Below the pieces are notes generated by a model. The model was given only the letters and a program-made list of their open reading frames with translations. It ran no database searches and was not told the DNA's origin. A program made the translations under genes and the position numbers. Positions 7,458-15,061 of a stretch of 64,000 nucleotides of DNA are shown one piece after another. Source of the DNA: Actinomyces sp. ph3 (GTDB lineage: Bacteria > Actinomycetota > Actinomycetes > Actinomycetales > Actinomycetaceae); assembly GCF_000308055.1 (NCBI RefSeq), contig NZ_CAGY01000001.1:248001-312000 (forward strand), read 5' to 3'. Position 1 is the first letter of the stretch, and every line of letters starts with the position of its first letter.

Positions 7458-9767
7458 TCAGTTCGCAAGCTGCTGACGAACAATCCGAGTCGCCTCAACA
7501 AGGTTCTTCAAGGACTCCTCGGTCTCCGCATAGCCTCGGGTCTTCAAGCCACAGTCTGGGTTCGACCACAAGTTACGCAGCTCAATCGAATCAGCAGCCA
7601 AGGTCAAAAGCTCCGTGAGCTCTTCAACCGAAGGCACGCGCGGCGAGTGGATATCCCAGACACCGGGGCCAACGCCATGGCTAAACCCTTGTTCTGCAAG
7701 CTCAGGAAGAACTTCCATGCGTGAGCGGGCAGCCTCAATTGAGGTCACATCCGCATCCAGTCCCAAGATCGCATCAAGAATCTGGCCGAACTCCGAGTAG
7801 CACAGGTGAGTGTGAATCTGAGTATCGGGACGCACTCCAGCAGTCGCTAGACGGAAGGAGTCCACAGCCCACTTGAGGTAATCAGCGTGACGAGCCTGAT
7901 CCAAAGGAAGCAGCTCGCGCAGTGCTGGCTCATCAACCTGAACAACAGCAATTCCGGCGTCCTGAAGATCAGTAACCTCGTCGCGCAGAGCCAGACCGAT
8001 CTGATCGGCAACCTCAGCCAAAGGCAGATCATTGCGCGGGAAGGACCAAGCGATGATGGTGACAGGGCCAGTCAGCATGCCCTTAACCGGGTGATCAGTC
8101 AGCGACTGCGCGTAACGTGCCCATTCAACAGTCATCGCGTGAGGACGGACAACATCGCCCCACAGAATCGACGGACGGGTGCAACGCGAACCATAAGACT
8201 GGACCCAACCATTCTTCGTCGCAGCGAAACCTTCAAGCTGTTCAGCAAAGTACTGAACCATATCGTTACGCTCTGCTTCACCGTGGACCAGAACATCCAG
8301 ACCAAGGTTCTCCTGGAGGCGAATCACTGATTCAATCTCTTCACGCATACGCTGCGCGTAGTCTTCGTCAGAGAGCTCGCCCTTGGCCCAAGCGGCGCGG
8401 GCTCGACGAATTTCCTTCGTCTGAGGGAAGGAACCAATGGTGGTGGTCGGAATGAGGGGCAGACCAAGACGCTCGCGCTGAAGCTCATCGCGGACTGCGA
8501 AGTCTTCACGCTCACGATCTGCCTCGGTCAAGCGCGCAACGCGCTCACGCAACTCGGGGCGAACCACGCCGGGTGCGGCAGCGCGCTGAGCCAGAACCTC
8601 ACGGGTCGCTTCAACGGCCTCGGAAATGGAATCCCAACCATTGCTCACACCACGAGCGAGGGTGACAACCTCCCCAACCTTCTGGTCGGCAAAGGCAAGC
8701 CAGGCGTGAAGGTTCGCATCGAGCACAGGGTCGTCCCACTTCTCCAGTGCGGTGTCATGAGGAACGTGCTGCAAGGAGGTCGAGGTCGAAACGGCGAGCG
8801 ATGCGGGGTTCAAGGCCTTGGCTGCATCAAGACGAGCGATCGCGCTATCGAAATCGGTTCGCCAGATGTTACGACCATCAACCACACCAGCAACCAGAGC
8901 GACCTTGGACAGGTCAACTGAGCCAGCCTCGGGAAGAGAACCGCGGCACAGATCCAGTCCCAGGGCCTCGACGCCAGTGGAGGCAAGAGAGGCCGCAGCC
9001 TGTGCGCCATCGCCATAACCGATTGCAGCAAAGATCGCGGGACGCTTCTCCAGCTTGGCAAGAGCAGCGAAAACGCGAGTCGAGTACTCAATGAGAGTTG
9101 CGCGCTCAACGTGGAGGTTATCGGAGGCAAGTGCGTGCTCGTCAATCTGAACCCAGGGCGCTCCTGCCTCGGCAAGCTTGGCAAGAACCTCGGCGTAGGC
9201 TGCAACAACGTCGTCAAGGCGTTCGAAGGGGTTGTAATCCGGAGTCGCCTCGTCAGCCTTCGCGACGGCAAGGAAGGTCACGGGACCAACGAGTACCGGG
9301 CGAACAATGGTGCCCTCTTCCTTTGCAGAAAGGAAGCGATCGACAATGGTGTGATCAGCAAAAGAAATCGGAGTATCTGGGCCAATTTCGGGAACTAAGT
9401 GGTGGTAGTTCGTATCGAACCACTTGGTCATCTCCAGCGGTGCAACCTGCGCGTTGCCACGAGCCAGGGCGAAGTGCAGATCCAGGCCTTCGAAGGAACG
9501 GTAGCGCTCGGGAACCGCACCCAGAAGAGTGATCGCATCCAAAACCTGGTCGTAGAGTGCGAAAGTTTCGGGGATCGACGCATCATCTTTGCCGAGGCCA
9601 AGCTCGACGAGGCGGTCATGAGTCGTCTTACGGAGCTGGGCTTCCGTCGCACGGAGCTCATCGGCGGAGATACGGCCCGCCCAGTAGGCTTCGAGCGCCT
9701 TCTTCAGCTCGCGGCCACGACCGATGCGCGGGTAACCCAGGATGGTCGCCGTAGGGAATTGAGTCAT
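7458..9767 (-). CDS. metE: Cobalamin-independent methionine synthase
   Basis: The 769-residue enzyme transfers the methyl group of 5-methyl-tetrahydropteroyl-polyglutamate to homocysteine. Both barrels are present: the N-terminal one with LGYPRIGRGRELKKALEAYW, and the catalytic C-terminal one with TTTIGSFPQT, VHGEAERNDMVQYF and the zinc ligands in HTHLCYSEFG and NPDCGLKTRG. Length is typical. The ATG at 9767 has AAAGGAT upstream. It lies 33 bp downstream of metF on the same strand, so metF-metE is almost certainly one operon in which MetF supplies the methyl donor. Any control is likely to act through the structured leader upstream of metF. Confidence 0.97.
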   Translation of the reverse strand: MTQFPTATILGYPRIGRGRELKKALEAYWAGRISADELRATEAQLRKTTHDRLVELGLGKDDASIPETFALYDQVLDAITLLGAVPERYRSFEGLDLHFALARGNAQVAPLEMTKWFDTNYHHLVPEIGPDTPISFADHTIVDRFLSAKEEGTIVRPVLVGPVTFLAVAKADEATPDYNPFERLDDVVAAYAEVLAKLAEAGAPWVQIDEHALASDNLHVERATLIEYSTRVFAALAKLEKRPAIFAAIGYGDGAQAAASLASTGVEALGLDLCRGSLPEAGSVDLSKVALVAGVVDGRNIWRTDFDSAIARLDAAKALNPASLAVSTSTSLQHVPHDTALEKWDDPVLDANLHAWLAFADQKVGEVVTLARGVSNGWDSISEAVEATREVLAQRAAAPGVVRPELRERVARLTEADREREDFAVRDELQRERLGLPLIPTTTIGSFPQTKEIRRARAAWAKGELSDEDYAQRMREEIESVIRLQENLGLDVLVHGEAERNDMVQYFAEQLEGFAATKNGWVQSYGSRCTRPSILWGDVVRPHAMTVEWARYAQSLTDHPVKGMLTGPVTIIAWSFPRNDLPLAEVADQIGLALRDEVTDLQDAGIAVVQVDEPALRELLPLDQARHADYLKWAVDSFRLATAGVRPDTQIHTHLCYSEFGQILDAILGLDADVTSIEAARSRMEVLPELAEQGFSHGVGPGVWDIHSPRVPSVEELTELLTLAADSIELRNLWSNPDCGLKTRGYAETEESLKNLVEATRIVRQQLAN

Positions 9768-9800
9768 TTACTTATCCTTTTTCATCGTGAAATGGACGGG

Positions 9801-10733
9801 TCAACACTGGCTTGCAGAAACAAGGCCTGCAGCATCGAGCACATCGAGTGCAGGAGCCGCTTTATTGAAGGTATACATGTGGATTCCGGGAGCACCCGAG
9901 TCGTGGAGATCACGAGCAAGGCGACCTCCGATTTCGACTCCCATGGAATACATTTCTTGTGGCGAGGACGCAGATTCAAGCTTGCGACGGAGATATTCGG
10001 GGAATACAACTCCGGTCAGTTCGGTCATGCGATTGACTCGCCGAATATCGGTTGGTGGCAAAATTCCCGGGACGATGGGAATCGTCACGCCGTTGGAACG
10101 CGCCTTCTCAAGGAAGTTCACATAGGTGTCAGCTTCCCAGAAAAGCTGAGTGATCGCGAAGGATGCACCCGCAGATTGCTTCACCAAAAGGCGCTCAACC
10201 TCCTGAGTCGGCGAAGTTCCGGCTGCGGGATTACCCGCGGGGAATGTGGCAACTGCAATCGTCAAAGGCTTAAAGGCAGCGCGTAGGGCAGCACCGGGGT
10301 ACTGCGCACAACGAGCAGCCTCAATCGAACGAATCAAGGTCACAAGCTCAGTTGCCGAGGACACTCCCCCGGGCGAAGGCTGCCAATCGGGCCGCCCAAC
10401 CGGCGGATCACCGCGAAGAGCAAGGAAGGTTCGAACGCCAGCGTTGAGATAATCGGTCACAACTTCGCTGACTTCACTGGGAGTCGTTCCGACGCAGGTG
10501 AGGTGAGCAATTGGTTGAACCGGGCTGTCCTTCACAAGCTTACGAACAACCCCTCGAGCACTGTGGCAATCCTGACCTGCGGCACCATAGGTCACCGAAA
10601 GAAAATCGGGAGAGACAGACAGCAAGCGTTCAACGGTTTGCCAAAACGGCTTAACGAGGCTCTCTTTGCGAGGCGGCATGACCTCGAATGACAGTGTGGT
10701 CAGATCAGAAGAACAGTCAGAAGGCTGAGACAT
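9801..10733 (-). CDS. metF: Methylenetetrahydrofolate reductase
   Basis: The 310-residue flavoenzyme reduces 5,10-methylene-THF to 5-methyl-THF, the donor used by the adjacent MetE. Family features include LSFEVMPPRKES at the N-terminus, SVTYGAAG, HLTCVG and FLALRGDPP, ending in the TIM-barrel strand IPIVPGILPP. AAGGA lies six bases before the ATG at 10733. It is the first gene of metF-metE. The 125 bases upstream hold four successive stem-loops and a short upstream ORF, so control by transcript structure is possible. Confidence 0.95.
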   Translation of the reverse strand: MSQPSDCSSDLTTLSFEVMPPRKESLVKPFWQTVERLLSVSPDFLSVTYGAAGQDCHSARGVVRKLVKDSPVQPIAHLTCVGTTPSEVSEVVTDYLNAGVRTFLALRGDPPVGRPDWQPSPGGVSSATELVTLIRSIEAARCAQYPGAALRAAFKPLTIAVATFPAGNPAAGTSPTQEVERLLVKQSAGASFAITQLFWEADTYVNFLEKARSNGVTIPIVPGILPPTDIRRVNRMTELTGVVFPEYLRRKLESASSPQEMYSMGVEIGGRLARDLHDSGAPGIHMYTFNKAAPALDVLDAAGLVSASQC

Positions 10734-10858
10734 ACATTTCCTTGAAAGATTGGCGCGATATGCGCCCCGGCAGCTGATTACAGTTCAGCTGCACATTCGT
10801 GAGCGAATCGATCCCACCAGGCCTCCAAGGCCAGACATTCTTTCAAGCATGAAGTCAT
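10734..10858 (-). promoter_or_regulatory. Structured 5' leader of metF-metE with four stem-loops
   Basis: Read on the minus strand, the leader holds four small stem-loops in series: GGCC/GGCC (10832-10829 with 10823-10820), ATTCG/CGAAT (10808-10804 with 10799-10795), CAGCTGA/TCAGCTG (10791-10785 with 10777-10771) and GGCGC/GCGCC (10766-10762 with 10756-10752). The last lies just before the metF ribosome-binding site. I see no match to the SAM-I, SAM-II, SAM-IV, SAH or cobalamin riboswitch cores. Individual stems are short, so chance cannot be excluded. Confidence 0.4.
10778..10858 (-). CDS. Possible 26-codon leader peptide upstream of metF
   Basis: An ATG at 10858 opens a 26-codon frame ending in TAA inside the loop of the CAGCTGA hairpin. 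Cysteine codons are at 4, 8 and 22 and a WW pair at 14-15. AACACT lies five bases upstream of the ATG, compatible with a leaderless transcript. A second frame, starting about 15 bases further down, overlaps it. Cys-coding leaderless upstream ORFs that attenuate sulfur genes are known in mycobacteria, but there the Cys codons are consecutive. The translation of this ORF is inference only. Confidence 0.25.
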   Translation of the reverse strand: MTSCLKECLALEAWWDRFAHECAAEL

Positions 10859-10963
10859 TATCTAGTGTTTCCCGCGTTTGCGCACACGCGGCCCACAACT
10901 TGGGAAAGTGTGACGGTCGACGACATGTACACTATGAAGGTCTGATCGCACTGCGACAGGCGT

Positions 10964-11036
10964 GCCTCCGTAGCTCAATGGATAGAGCAAGGGCCTTCTA
11001 ATCCCGAGGTTGCAGGTTCGAGTCCTGTCGGGGGCG
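10964..11036 (+). tRNA. tRNA-Arg (anticodon TCT)
   Basis: A 73-nt cloverleaf has acceptor GCCTCCG/CGGGGGC, D-arm GCTC...GAGC, T-arm GCAGG TTCGAGT CCTGT and discriminator G; CCA is not encoded. The anticodon loop CTTCTAA reads AGA. The anticodon stem is unusual: only the three middle pairs (GGG/CCC) form, with A27-G43 and C31-T39 mismatched. A minus-strand XRE gene ends inside its 3' half. Confidence 0.88.
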
Positions 11037-11279
11037 CAATTCGATTGCATGTGCACCGCCTGAGTTATCAGTTACGAGGTGTGCGACAGTAACACCAAGG
11101 ATCTCTGCGACCGTTTGCAGATCTTCAAGTGGCCATGCACGCCCACCCCGCCACCTCTTAGAGACGGTCGCCTGTTGTAGTCCAAGCGCATTTGCTATGT
11201 CACGCTGATAAAGACCGCGGCGTGCCGATTCGGCGCGAATATTCGACGCAACGATATCAACCAAGCCTCTTGCATTCAT
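10998..11279 (-). CDS. XRE-family helix-turn-helix protein running into tRNA-Arg
   Basis: The 93-residue protein has one Cro/C1-type HTH (about residues 18-70): YQRDIANALGLQQATVSKRW followed by PLEDLQTVAEILGVTVAHLV. The last ~13 codons, ending in DSNLQPRD, are antisense to the 3' half of the tRNA-Arg gene, and the stop lies at the anticodon region. The original C-terminus was therefore probably replaced by tRNA sequence, as happens when an integrated element is deleted. ATG 11279 is preferred; a TTG at 11297 is in frame. No ribosome-binding site is visible; a TATATAGT stretch precedes the ATG. It may be a leftover phage-type repressor. Confidence 0.65.
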   Translation of the reverse strand: MNARGLVDIVASNIRAESARRGLYQRDIANALGLQQATVSKRWRGGRAWPLEDLQTVAEILGVTVAHLVTDNSGGAHAIELRPRQDSNLQPRD

Positions 11280-11357
11280 ATGGAAACTATATACCAATAC
11301 GGAATAATTACCGCGATCTCAATAATCTATGTCTTGCTCTTTAATTTACCGATCTAG

Positions 11358-11528
11358 AATTTCAAGGACGTTGAACAGCTCACGAAAACCGATATCTCCA
11401 CCGGATTCCGCACGTTCACCGCTGCCCTCACCCAAGAACGTAAAGACGAATCACTCGTAATCATTTCCTGTTCTGCGAACGGTCAGACCACACCCACTTT
11501 CACACTCCTACCCGTGGAATTAAGGTAA
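11358..11528 (+). pseudogene. Headless gene fragment beside tRNA-Arg (possible remnant)
   Basis: Between a TAG at 11355 and a TAA at 11526 the plus strand holds 56 codons with protein-like composition but no ATG, and no GTG except at the very end. The end of the frame overlaps the convergent gene at 11483. It may be the 3' remnant of a deleted gene. The fragment is too short to assign, and chance is possible. Confidence 0.2.
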
Positions 11529-12073
11529 CCCGTGGTGTAGATCGTCCCACTATCACCAAGGGCGATCATTTCGAGGGCATCCATGGTGCGAGTTCCTGCG
11601 ATGCATCCAATGAAGTGCGTGCCGTCAACGCTGACGAGGACGCGGTTAACAATCGGGGCGTAATGCAAGAAGACCTCACCAAACCAGACGTCCTTTTTAC
11701 AGTCGACGAACGCAAGTTTTGCAGCCTCAACATCGACGACACCGTCTCTAGTGAAGGGCATGACCTGGAAGGGTTTTCCTTCCCATTTCACACCCTGAAC
11801 GGTCCTACCCCTCAATTGAGCGTTGAAGTCTTGCATGACTTGCAAAACATGACGGGGGTAGTTGAGGACCTCATCTTCTCCTGCATTGATGGAGTCCTTG
11901 ACTACGTCGCCGAAAGCGTCGAGAAATGAGGCGTTTGTATTCTCAAGAACGGTGATTACGTTTAACGTTCCTTCGACGAGCTCAGTCACCTGATCCCAAT
12001 CGTTATCGCCGTTCCGAATTTGCTTTAGGACAAAACTCCATGCGGCTTTCATGTCTTCGGCGACTGCGCCCAT
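11483..12073 (-). CDS. Hypothetical protein, 196 residues, unknown family
   Basis: I do not recognise the family. The N-terminal ~80 residues look helical (AEDMKAAWSFVLKQIRNGDN). The C-terminal ~110 look like an alpha/beta domain, with VNRVLVSVDGTHFIGCIAG and DALEMIALGDSGTIY. There is no signal peptide or membrane segment. A strong GGAGGGG site precedes the ATG at 12073, which supports translation. It sits alone between the tRNA-Arg/XRE scar and the lactate operon, so it may be part of an old mobile region. Function unknown. Confidence 0.6.
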   Translation of the reverse strand: MGAVAEDMKAAWSFVLKQIRNGDNDWDQVTELVEGTLNVITVLENTNASFLDAFGDVVKDSINAGEDEVLNYPRHVLQVMQDFNAQLRGRTVQGVKWEGKPFQVMPFTRDGVVDVEAAKLAFVDCKKDVWFGEVFLHYAPIVNRVLVSVDGTHFIGCIAGTRTMDALEMIALGDSGTIYTTGYLNSTGRSVKVGVV

Positions 12074-12414
12074 AAGACTACCACCCCTCCAGTCGATACT
12101 TCCCTTAATTCTACGGAGAGACAGTGACGAAATTTAATAAACACGTTCGATATTTCTTCATCAAAGAGCAACTTTCAATTAGCTGCTTCTCGCGCAATAT
12201 ACGCAATATAGGAGCTCCCAGTCCTTTTATTTCCTCGCGTCCCCATGCACGAATCCGACGCTTCGCCCTAGCATGCTTTTCCCCCGAAAAACAGCCTAGA
12301 GTTTGCCTTTATTCTGTAGTTTCACCGGAATCTTTCCTAAAAATCTCACCGAGATAGGAATTTCGGCCTAGAATCTGGCTAGGATCACCCACTCGCACTG
12401 TTGCAGGAGTAGCC
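12074..12414 (+). promoter_or_regulatory. 341-bp gap upstream of lldP with a dyad over the likely -10
   Basis: Most of the gap shows no gene; a 77-codon frame at 12124 has no ribosome-binding site or homology. CCTAG-N7-CTAGG (12367-12383) overlaps two -10-like hexamers, TAGAAT (12369-12374) and TAGGAT (12380-12385), so it could be an operator for a lactate-responsive regulator. An AGGAG ribosome-binding site precedes the lldP ATG. No regulator gene is nearby. Confidence 0.35.
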
Positions 12415-14085
12415 ATGTTCTCTTTGGTGAGCACAAGCTTTACGCCGTCAACGACGGCTATCGGTGCAAATGTATTTTTAACGGCACTTGCGGGAATTCT
12501 CCCGCTCCTGCTGTTCTTCGTTCTTCTAGGCGCTTTTAAAGTCAAGACGCACTGGTGCGCATTGATTTCGCTCGTTGCTGCACTACTCATTGCCGTCTTT
12601 GGCTACAAGATGCCACTGGGCATGAGTCTCTTGGCAGCAGGCCAAGGCATCGTCTTCGCTCTGATCCCAATTATCTACATCATCATCGCCGCCGTGTGGC
12701 TTTATAACCTCACCGAGGTTTCCGGCCGCAGTAAAGACATGCGAGCTGTCTTCAACACAATTGGCAAGGGCGACATTCGAGTCCAAGCACTGATCATTGC
12801 TTTCTCTTTCTGTGGTCTACTTGAGGGCCTCGCAGGTTTCGGTGCGCCCGTGGCAATCGTTGCCGCGATGCTTGTCTCACTTGGCCTTCCCCCGGTAAAG
12901 GCTGCTGTTGTGACCATCGTTGGCAACGCAATCAACGTTGGTTTCGGAGCAATGGCAATCCCGACAACGACCGCCGGCCGTTTGGGTGGCCAAAATCCCC
13001 TTGTGGTTGCAGCCAATATGGGTCACCTTTCTTGGATTTTCGCCTGTTTCATTCCTCTCCTCCTCTTGTGGATCCTTGATGGGGGCCGAGGCGTTGCCCA
13101 GCTGTGGCCGATCGCTCTGATTTCCGGCGTTGCGACCGCTGCCGGACATTTCTTCACCTCAGAGTTCTCCTATGAGCTGACCGCTGTCCTTGCTTCACTT
13201 CTGGGATTGGCCGCTTCTTACATCTTCCTCTTGGTGTGGACCCCGAAGACGCCCGATGACTACCGTTCTGAGAGCACTCAAGAGGATCGCCCCAATGCCT
13301 CGCGAATCACCTTGGCACTTCTCCCCTATGTTTTGGTTGTTGTCGTCATTGCTATCACCAAGTTGTGGAAGATCGGCGTCGATATTGATGCCATCTTCAA
13401 GTCGACAGACATCAAGATCCCAGTCCCTGGATTACACGGAGAATTGGTAGATTCTGCAGGCAAGGCAGTTTCTTCGACGATCTACACCTTCCAGTTCCTT
13501 TCCAACCCTGGAACGTGGATCTTCGTCACTGCTCTCATTGTTGCTTTCGTTTACGGTCGTACTAGTTCGGGCGGTCGCTACCCCATGACCTTCACAAAGG
13601 GAATTGCAACTCTCTTCAAAACAATTTCTACCTTGAAGATTTCTATCCTGACGATCTGCTTGGTCATGGGCTTGGCCTACGTCATGAACCTCTCCGGACA
13701 AACAGGGGCGATCGGTACCGCTCTTGCAACAACCGGCGTGTTCTTCGCCTTCCTCTCCCCCATCCTCGGTTGGTTGGGAACAGCTGTCGCAGGATCGGCA
13801 ACCAGTGCCGGCGCGCTTTTCGCCAATCTTCAGTCCACTGCCGCACAGATCGCGGGACTCGATCCATCGACTTTGCTTGCAGGCAACACGATTGGTGGAG
13901 GTATCGGCAAGATTGTGTCGCCACAAAATCTCACCATCGCAGCGACCGCAATCAACGAGCCCGGAAGCGAAGCAGAAATTCTCAAGAAGGCGGCCCCCTA
14001 TTCCATCGGATTGCTGCTCATCTTGTGCGTCTTGATCTTCCTCGCCTCGCAAGGATATTTGGGTTCCTATATGCCCGTTGCTTAA
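12415..14085 (+). CDS. lldP: L-lactate permease (LctP family)
   Basis: The 556-residue, very hydrophobic protein has about a dozen membrane segments and the LctP-family signature GLLEGLAGFGAPVAIVAAML, plus VTIVGNAINVGFGAMAIPTT and, near the C-terminus, AGNTIGGGIGKIVSPQNLTI. It imports lactate with protons across the cytoplasmic membrane. Length is typical and the ATG at 12415 follows AGGAG. The lutABC genes for lactate oxidation lie 1 kb downstream on the same strand, which supports lactate as substrate. A 12-bp hairpin follows directly after the stop. Confidence 0.95.
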   Translation: MFSLVSTSFTPSTTAIGANVFLTALAGILPLLLFFVLLGAFKVKTHWCALISLVAALLIAVFGYKMPLGMSLLAAGQGIVFALIPIIYIIIAAVWLYNLTEVSGRSKDMRAVFNTIGKGDIRVQALIIAFSFCGLLEGLAGFGAPVAIVAAMLVSLGLPPVKAAVVTIVGNAINVGFGAMAIPTTTAGRLGGQNPLVVAANMGHLSWIFACFIPLLLLWILDGGRGVAQLWPIALISGVATAAGHFFTSEFSYELTAVLASLLGLAASYIFLLVWTPKTPDDYRSESTQEDRPNASRITLALLPYVLVVVVIAITKLWKIGVDIDAIFKSTDIKIPVPGLHGELVDSAGKAVSSTIYTFQFLSNPGTWIFVTALIVAFVYGRTSSGGRYPMTFTKGIATLFKTISTLKISILTICLVMGLAYVMNLSGQTGAIGTALATTGVFFAFLSPILGWLGTAVAGSATSAGALFANLQSTAAQIAGLDPSTLLAGNTIGGGIGKIVSPQNLTIAATAINEPGSEAEILKKAAPYSIGLLLILCVLIFLASQGYLGSYMPVA

Positions 14086-14090
14086 GATCG

Positions 14091-14122
14091 TTGGGCTCGC
14101 AGTCGTCTGGCTGCGAGCCCAA
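14091..14122 (+). terminator. Strong stem-loop directly after lldP, no T-tract
   Basis: TTGGGCTCGCAG and its exact complement form a 12-bp stem with an 8-base loop starting 6 bp after the lldP stop. Without a T-run it may be an mRNA-stabilising or partial-termination hairpin separating lldP from the lipoprotein gene. Confidence 0.55.
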
Positions 14123-14158
14123 GGTCTACTTGAAGAGAGAGGTGCTAGGCCGAAGCCA

Positions 14159-14701
14159 TTGCGATCCTTGGCAGTTCTCAGCGCCATCATCACGCTTCTG
14201 ACGGGATGCATTCCCTTCGGTTCAAACGCCACGCAATCGCGTTTACCCCAGGACCCACGTTTTGCCGAGTTCACCTACGAAACTGATGGCGAGCTCAAGA
14301 TCCAAGAGCGCACCGATTCCTTCAACGAACGGATGCCCGGGCTTCGTGCAACGCAAGGACACGTCGTGGCAGCCAATTTCCCAGAGGGGTGGCTCTTACC
14401 CTCACCCGACCATCACTTATGGGTAACAGGCGTCGCAAGTGTTCCTCCTGAGACAATCCAGATGCTTGCCAATGGAAGCGGCGGAAATAACGCACTTCTT
14501 CCCGGTATCTATCCAGGCCTCTACGAGTACGTTCCCCAAAACTGCCACTTTTTCACTGTTCCCTCCGATCATGCGAATACTGTGCTCCAAACTGATAAGA
14601 ACAACACTCAATCGAACTGGGGGTCATTCGAAATCACAAGCTTTGCGGCTTCCTCGGACTGTAACCTCATCATCGTCACTGGTGAAGGAATCAGGGGCTA
14701 A
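14159..14701 (+). CDS. Hypothetical lipoprotein downstream of lldP
   Basis: The protein begins with a hydrophobic signal and an LLTGC lipobox about 16 residues after the proposed start, so it is probably lipidated and extracytoplasmic. The mature ~160 residues resemble no family I know; two further cysteines (QNCHFF and SDCNLI) may form a disulfide. The frame opens from a TTG at 14078 that overlaps lldP, but that start would read through the 12-bp hairpin at 14091, so I favour the TTG at 14159. No strong ribosome-binding site supports either. Its position in the lactate region suggests a link, but the function is unknown. Confidence 0.6.
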   Translation: MRSLAVLSAIITLLTGCIPFGSNATQSRLPQDPRFAEFTYETDGELKIQERTDSFNERMPGLRATQGHVVAANFPEGWLLPSPDHHLWVTGVASVPPETIQMLANGSGGNNALLPGIYPGLYEYVPQNCHFFTVPSDHANTVLQTDKNNTQSNWGSFEITSFAASSDCNLIIVTGEGIRG

Positions 14702-14783
14702 GAGAACACCTTTCCCCAGCTGAGCGCTCTCTCGGAGTAAAGAGAAGCCCAACAGACTTCCTTTCGCAGATACGGGAACTACT

Positions 14784-14823
14784 ACCCGGCCTCGTGAACC
14801 CACGACGCCGGGTCTTTGTTTTT
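14784..14823 (+). terminator. Terminator after the lldP-lipoprotein unit
   Basis: ACCCGGC...GCCGGGT with an inner TCGTG/CACGA stem is followed by CTTTGTTTTT. In the 360-bp space 14702-15061 I see otherwise only the lutABC upstream region, with a CATACT -10-like hexamer near 15021. Confidence 0.85.
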
Positions 14824-15061
14824 CACGCGCCGCAGCGTCGTAAAACTGAAAAAGGAAAGGATACTCTGTCTTAAGTCGCATTTTCGGCGCGACAAATAGC
14901 TCAAGAGAAGCCGTCATCTCAGCGTTCAAATTCTGCGACTTTTCCGCACGAAATCAACAATTCTGGCCACCACTAAGCAAAGGTCTCACACGTTATCCAC
15001 CATTGGGACCTCAGACCCAGCCATACTTTGAGAAATAGCACCTACGAGAAAGGATCTCCCA

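Noticed and set aside
10734-10858. SAM or cobalamin riboswitch in front of metF-metE
   Set aside because: No conserved core of any SAM, SAH or B12 riboswitch could be matched by eye; kept only as an unclassified structured leader.
10862-11056. 64-codon frame antisense to tRNA-Arg
   Set aside because: Its RTRTCNLGIRRP-type sequence is the well-known antisense translation of a tRNA gene, not a protein.
12124-12357. 77-codon frame upstream of lldP
   Set aside because: There is no ribosome-binding site, AT-rich promoter-like composition and no recognisable features.
13432-14274. 280-codon frame opposite lldP
   Set aside because: It is antisense to a conserved permease and rich in Cys/Gly/Ser with no domain structure.
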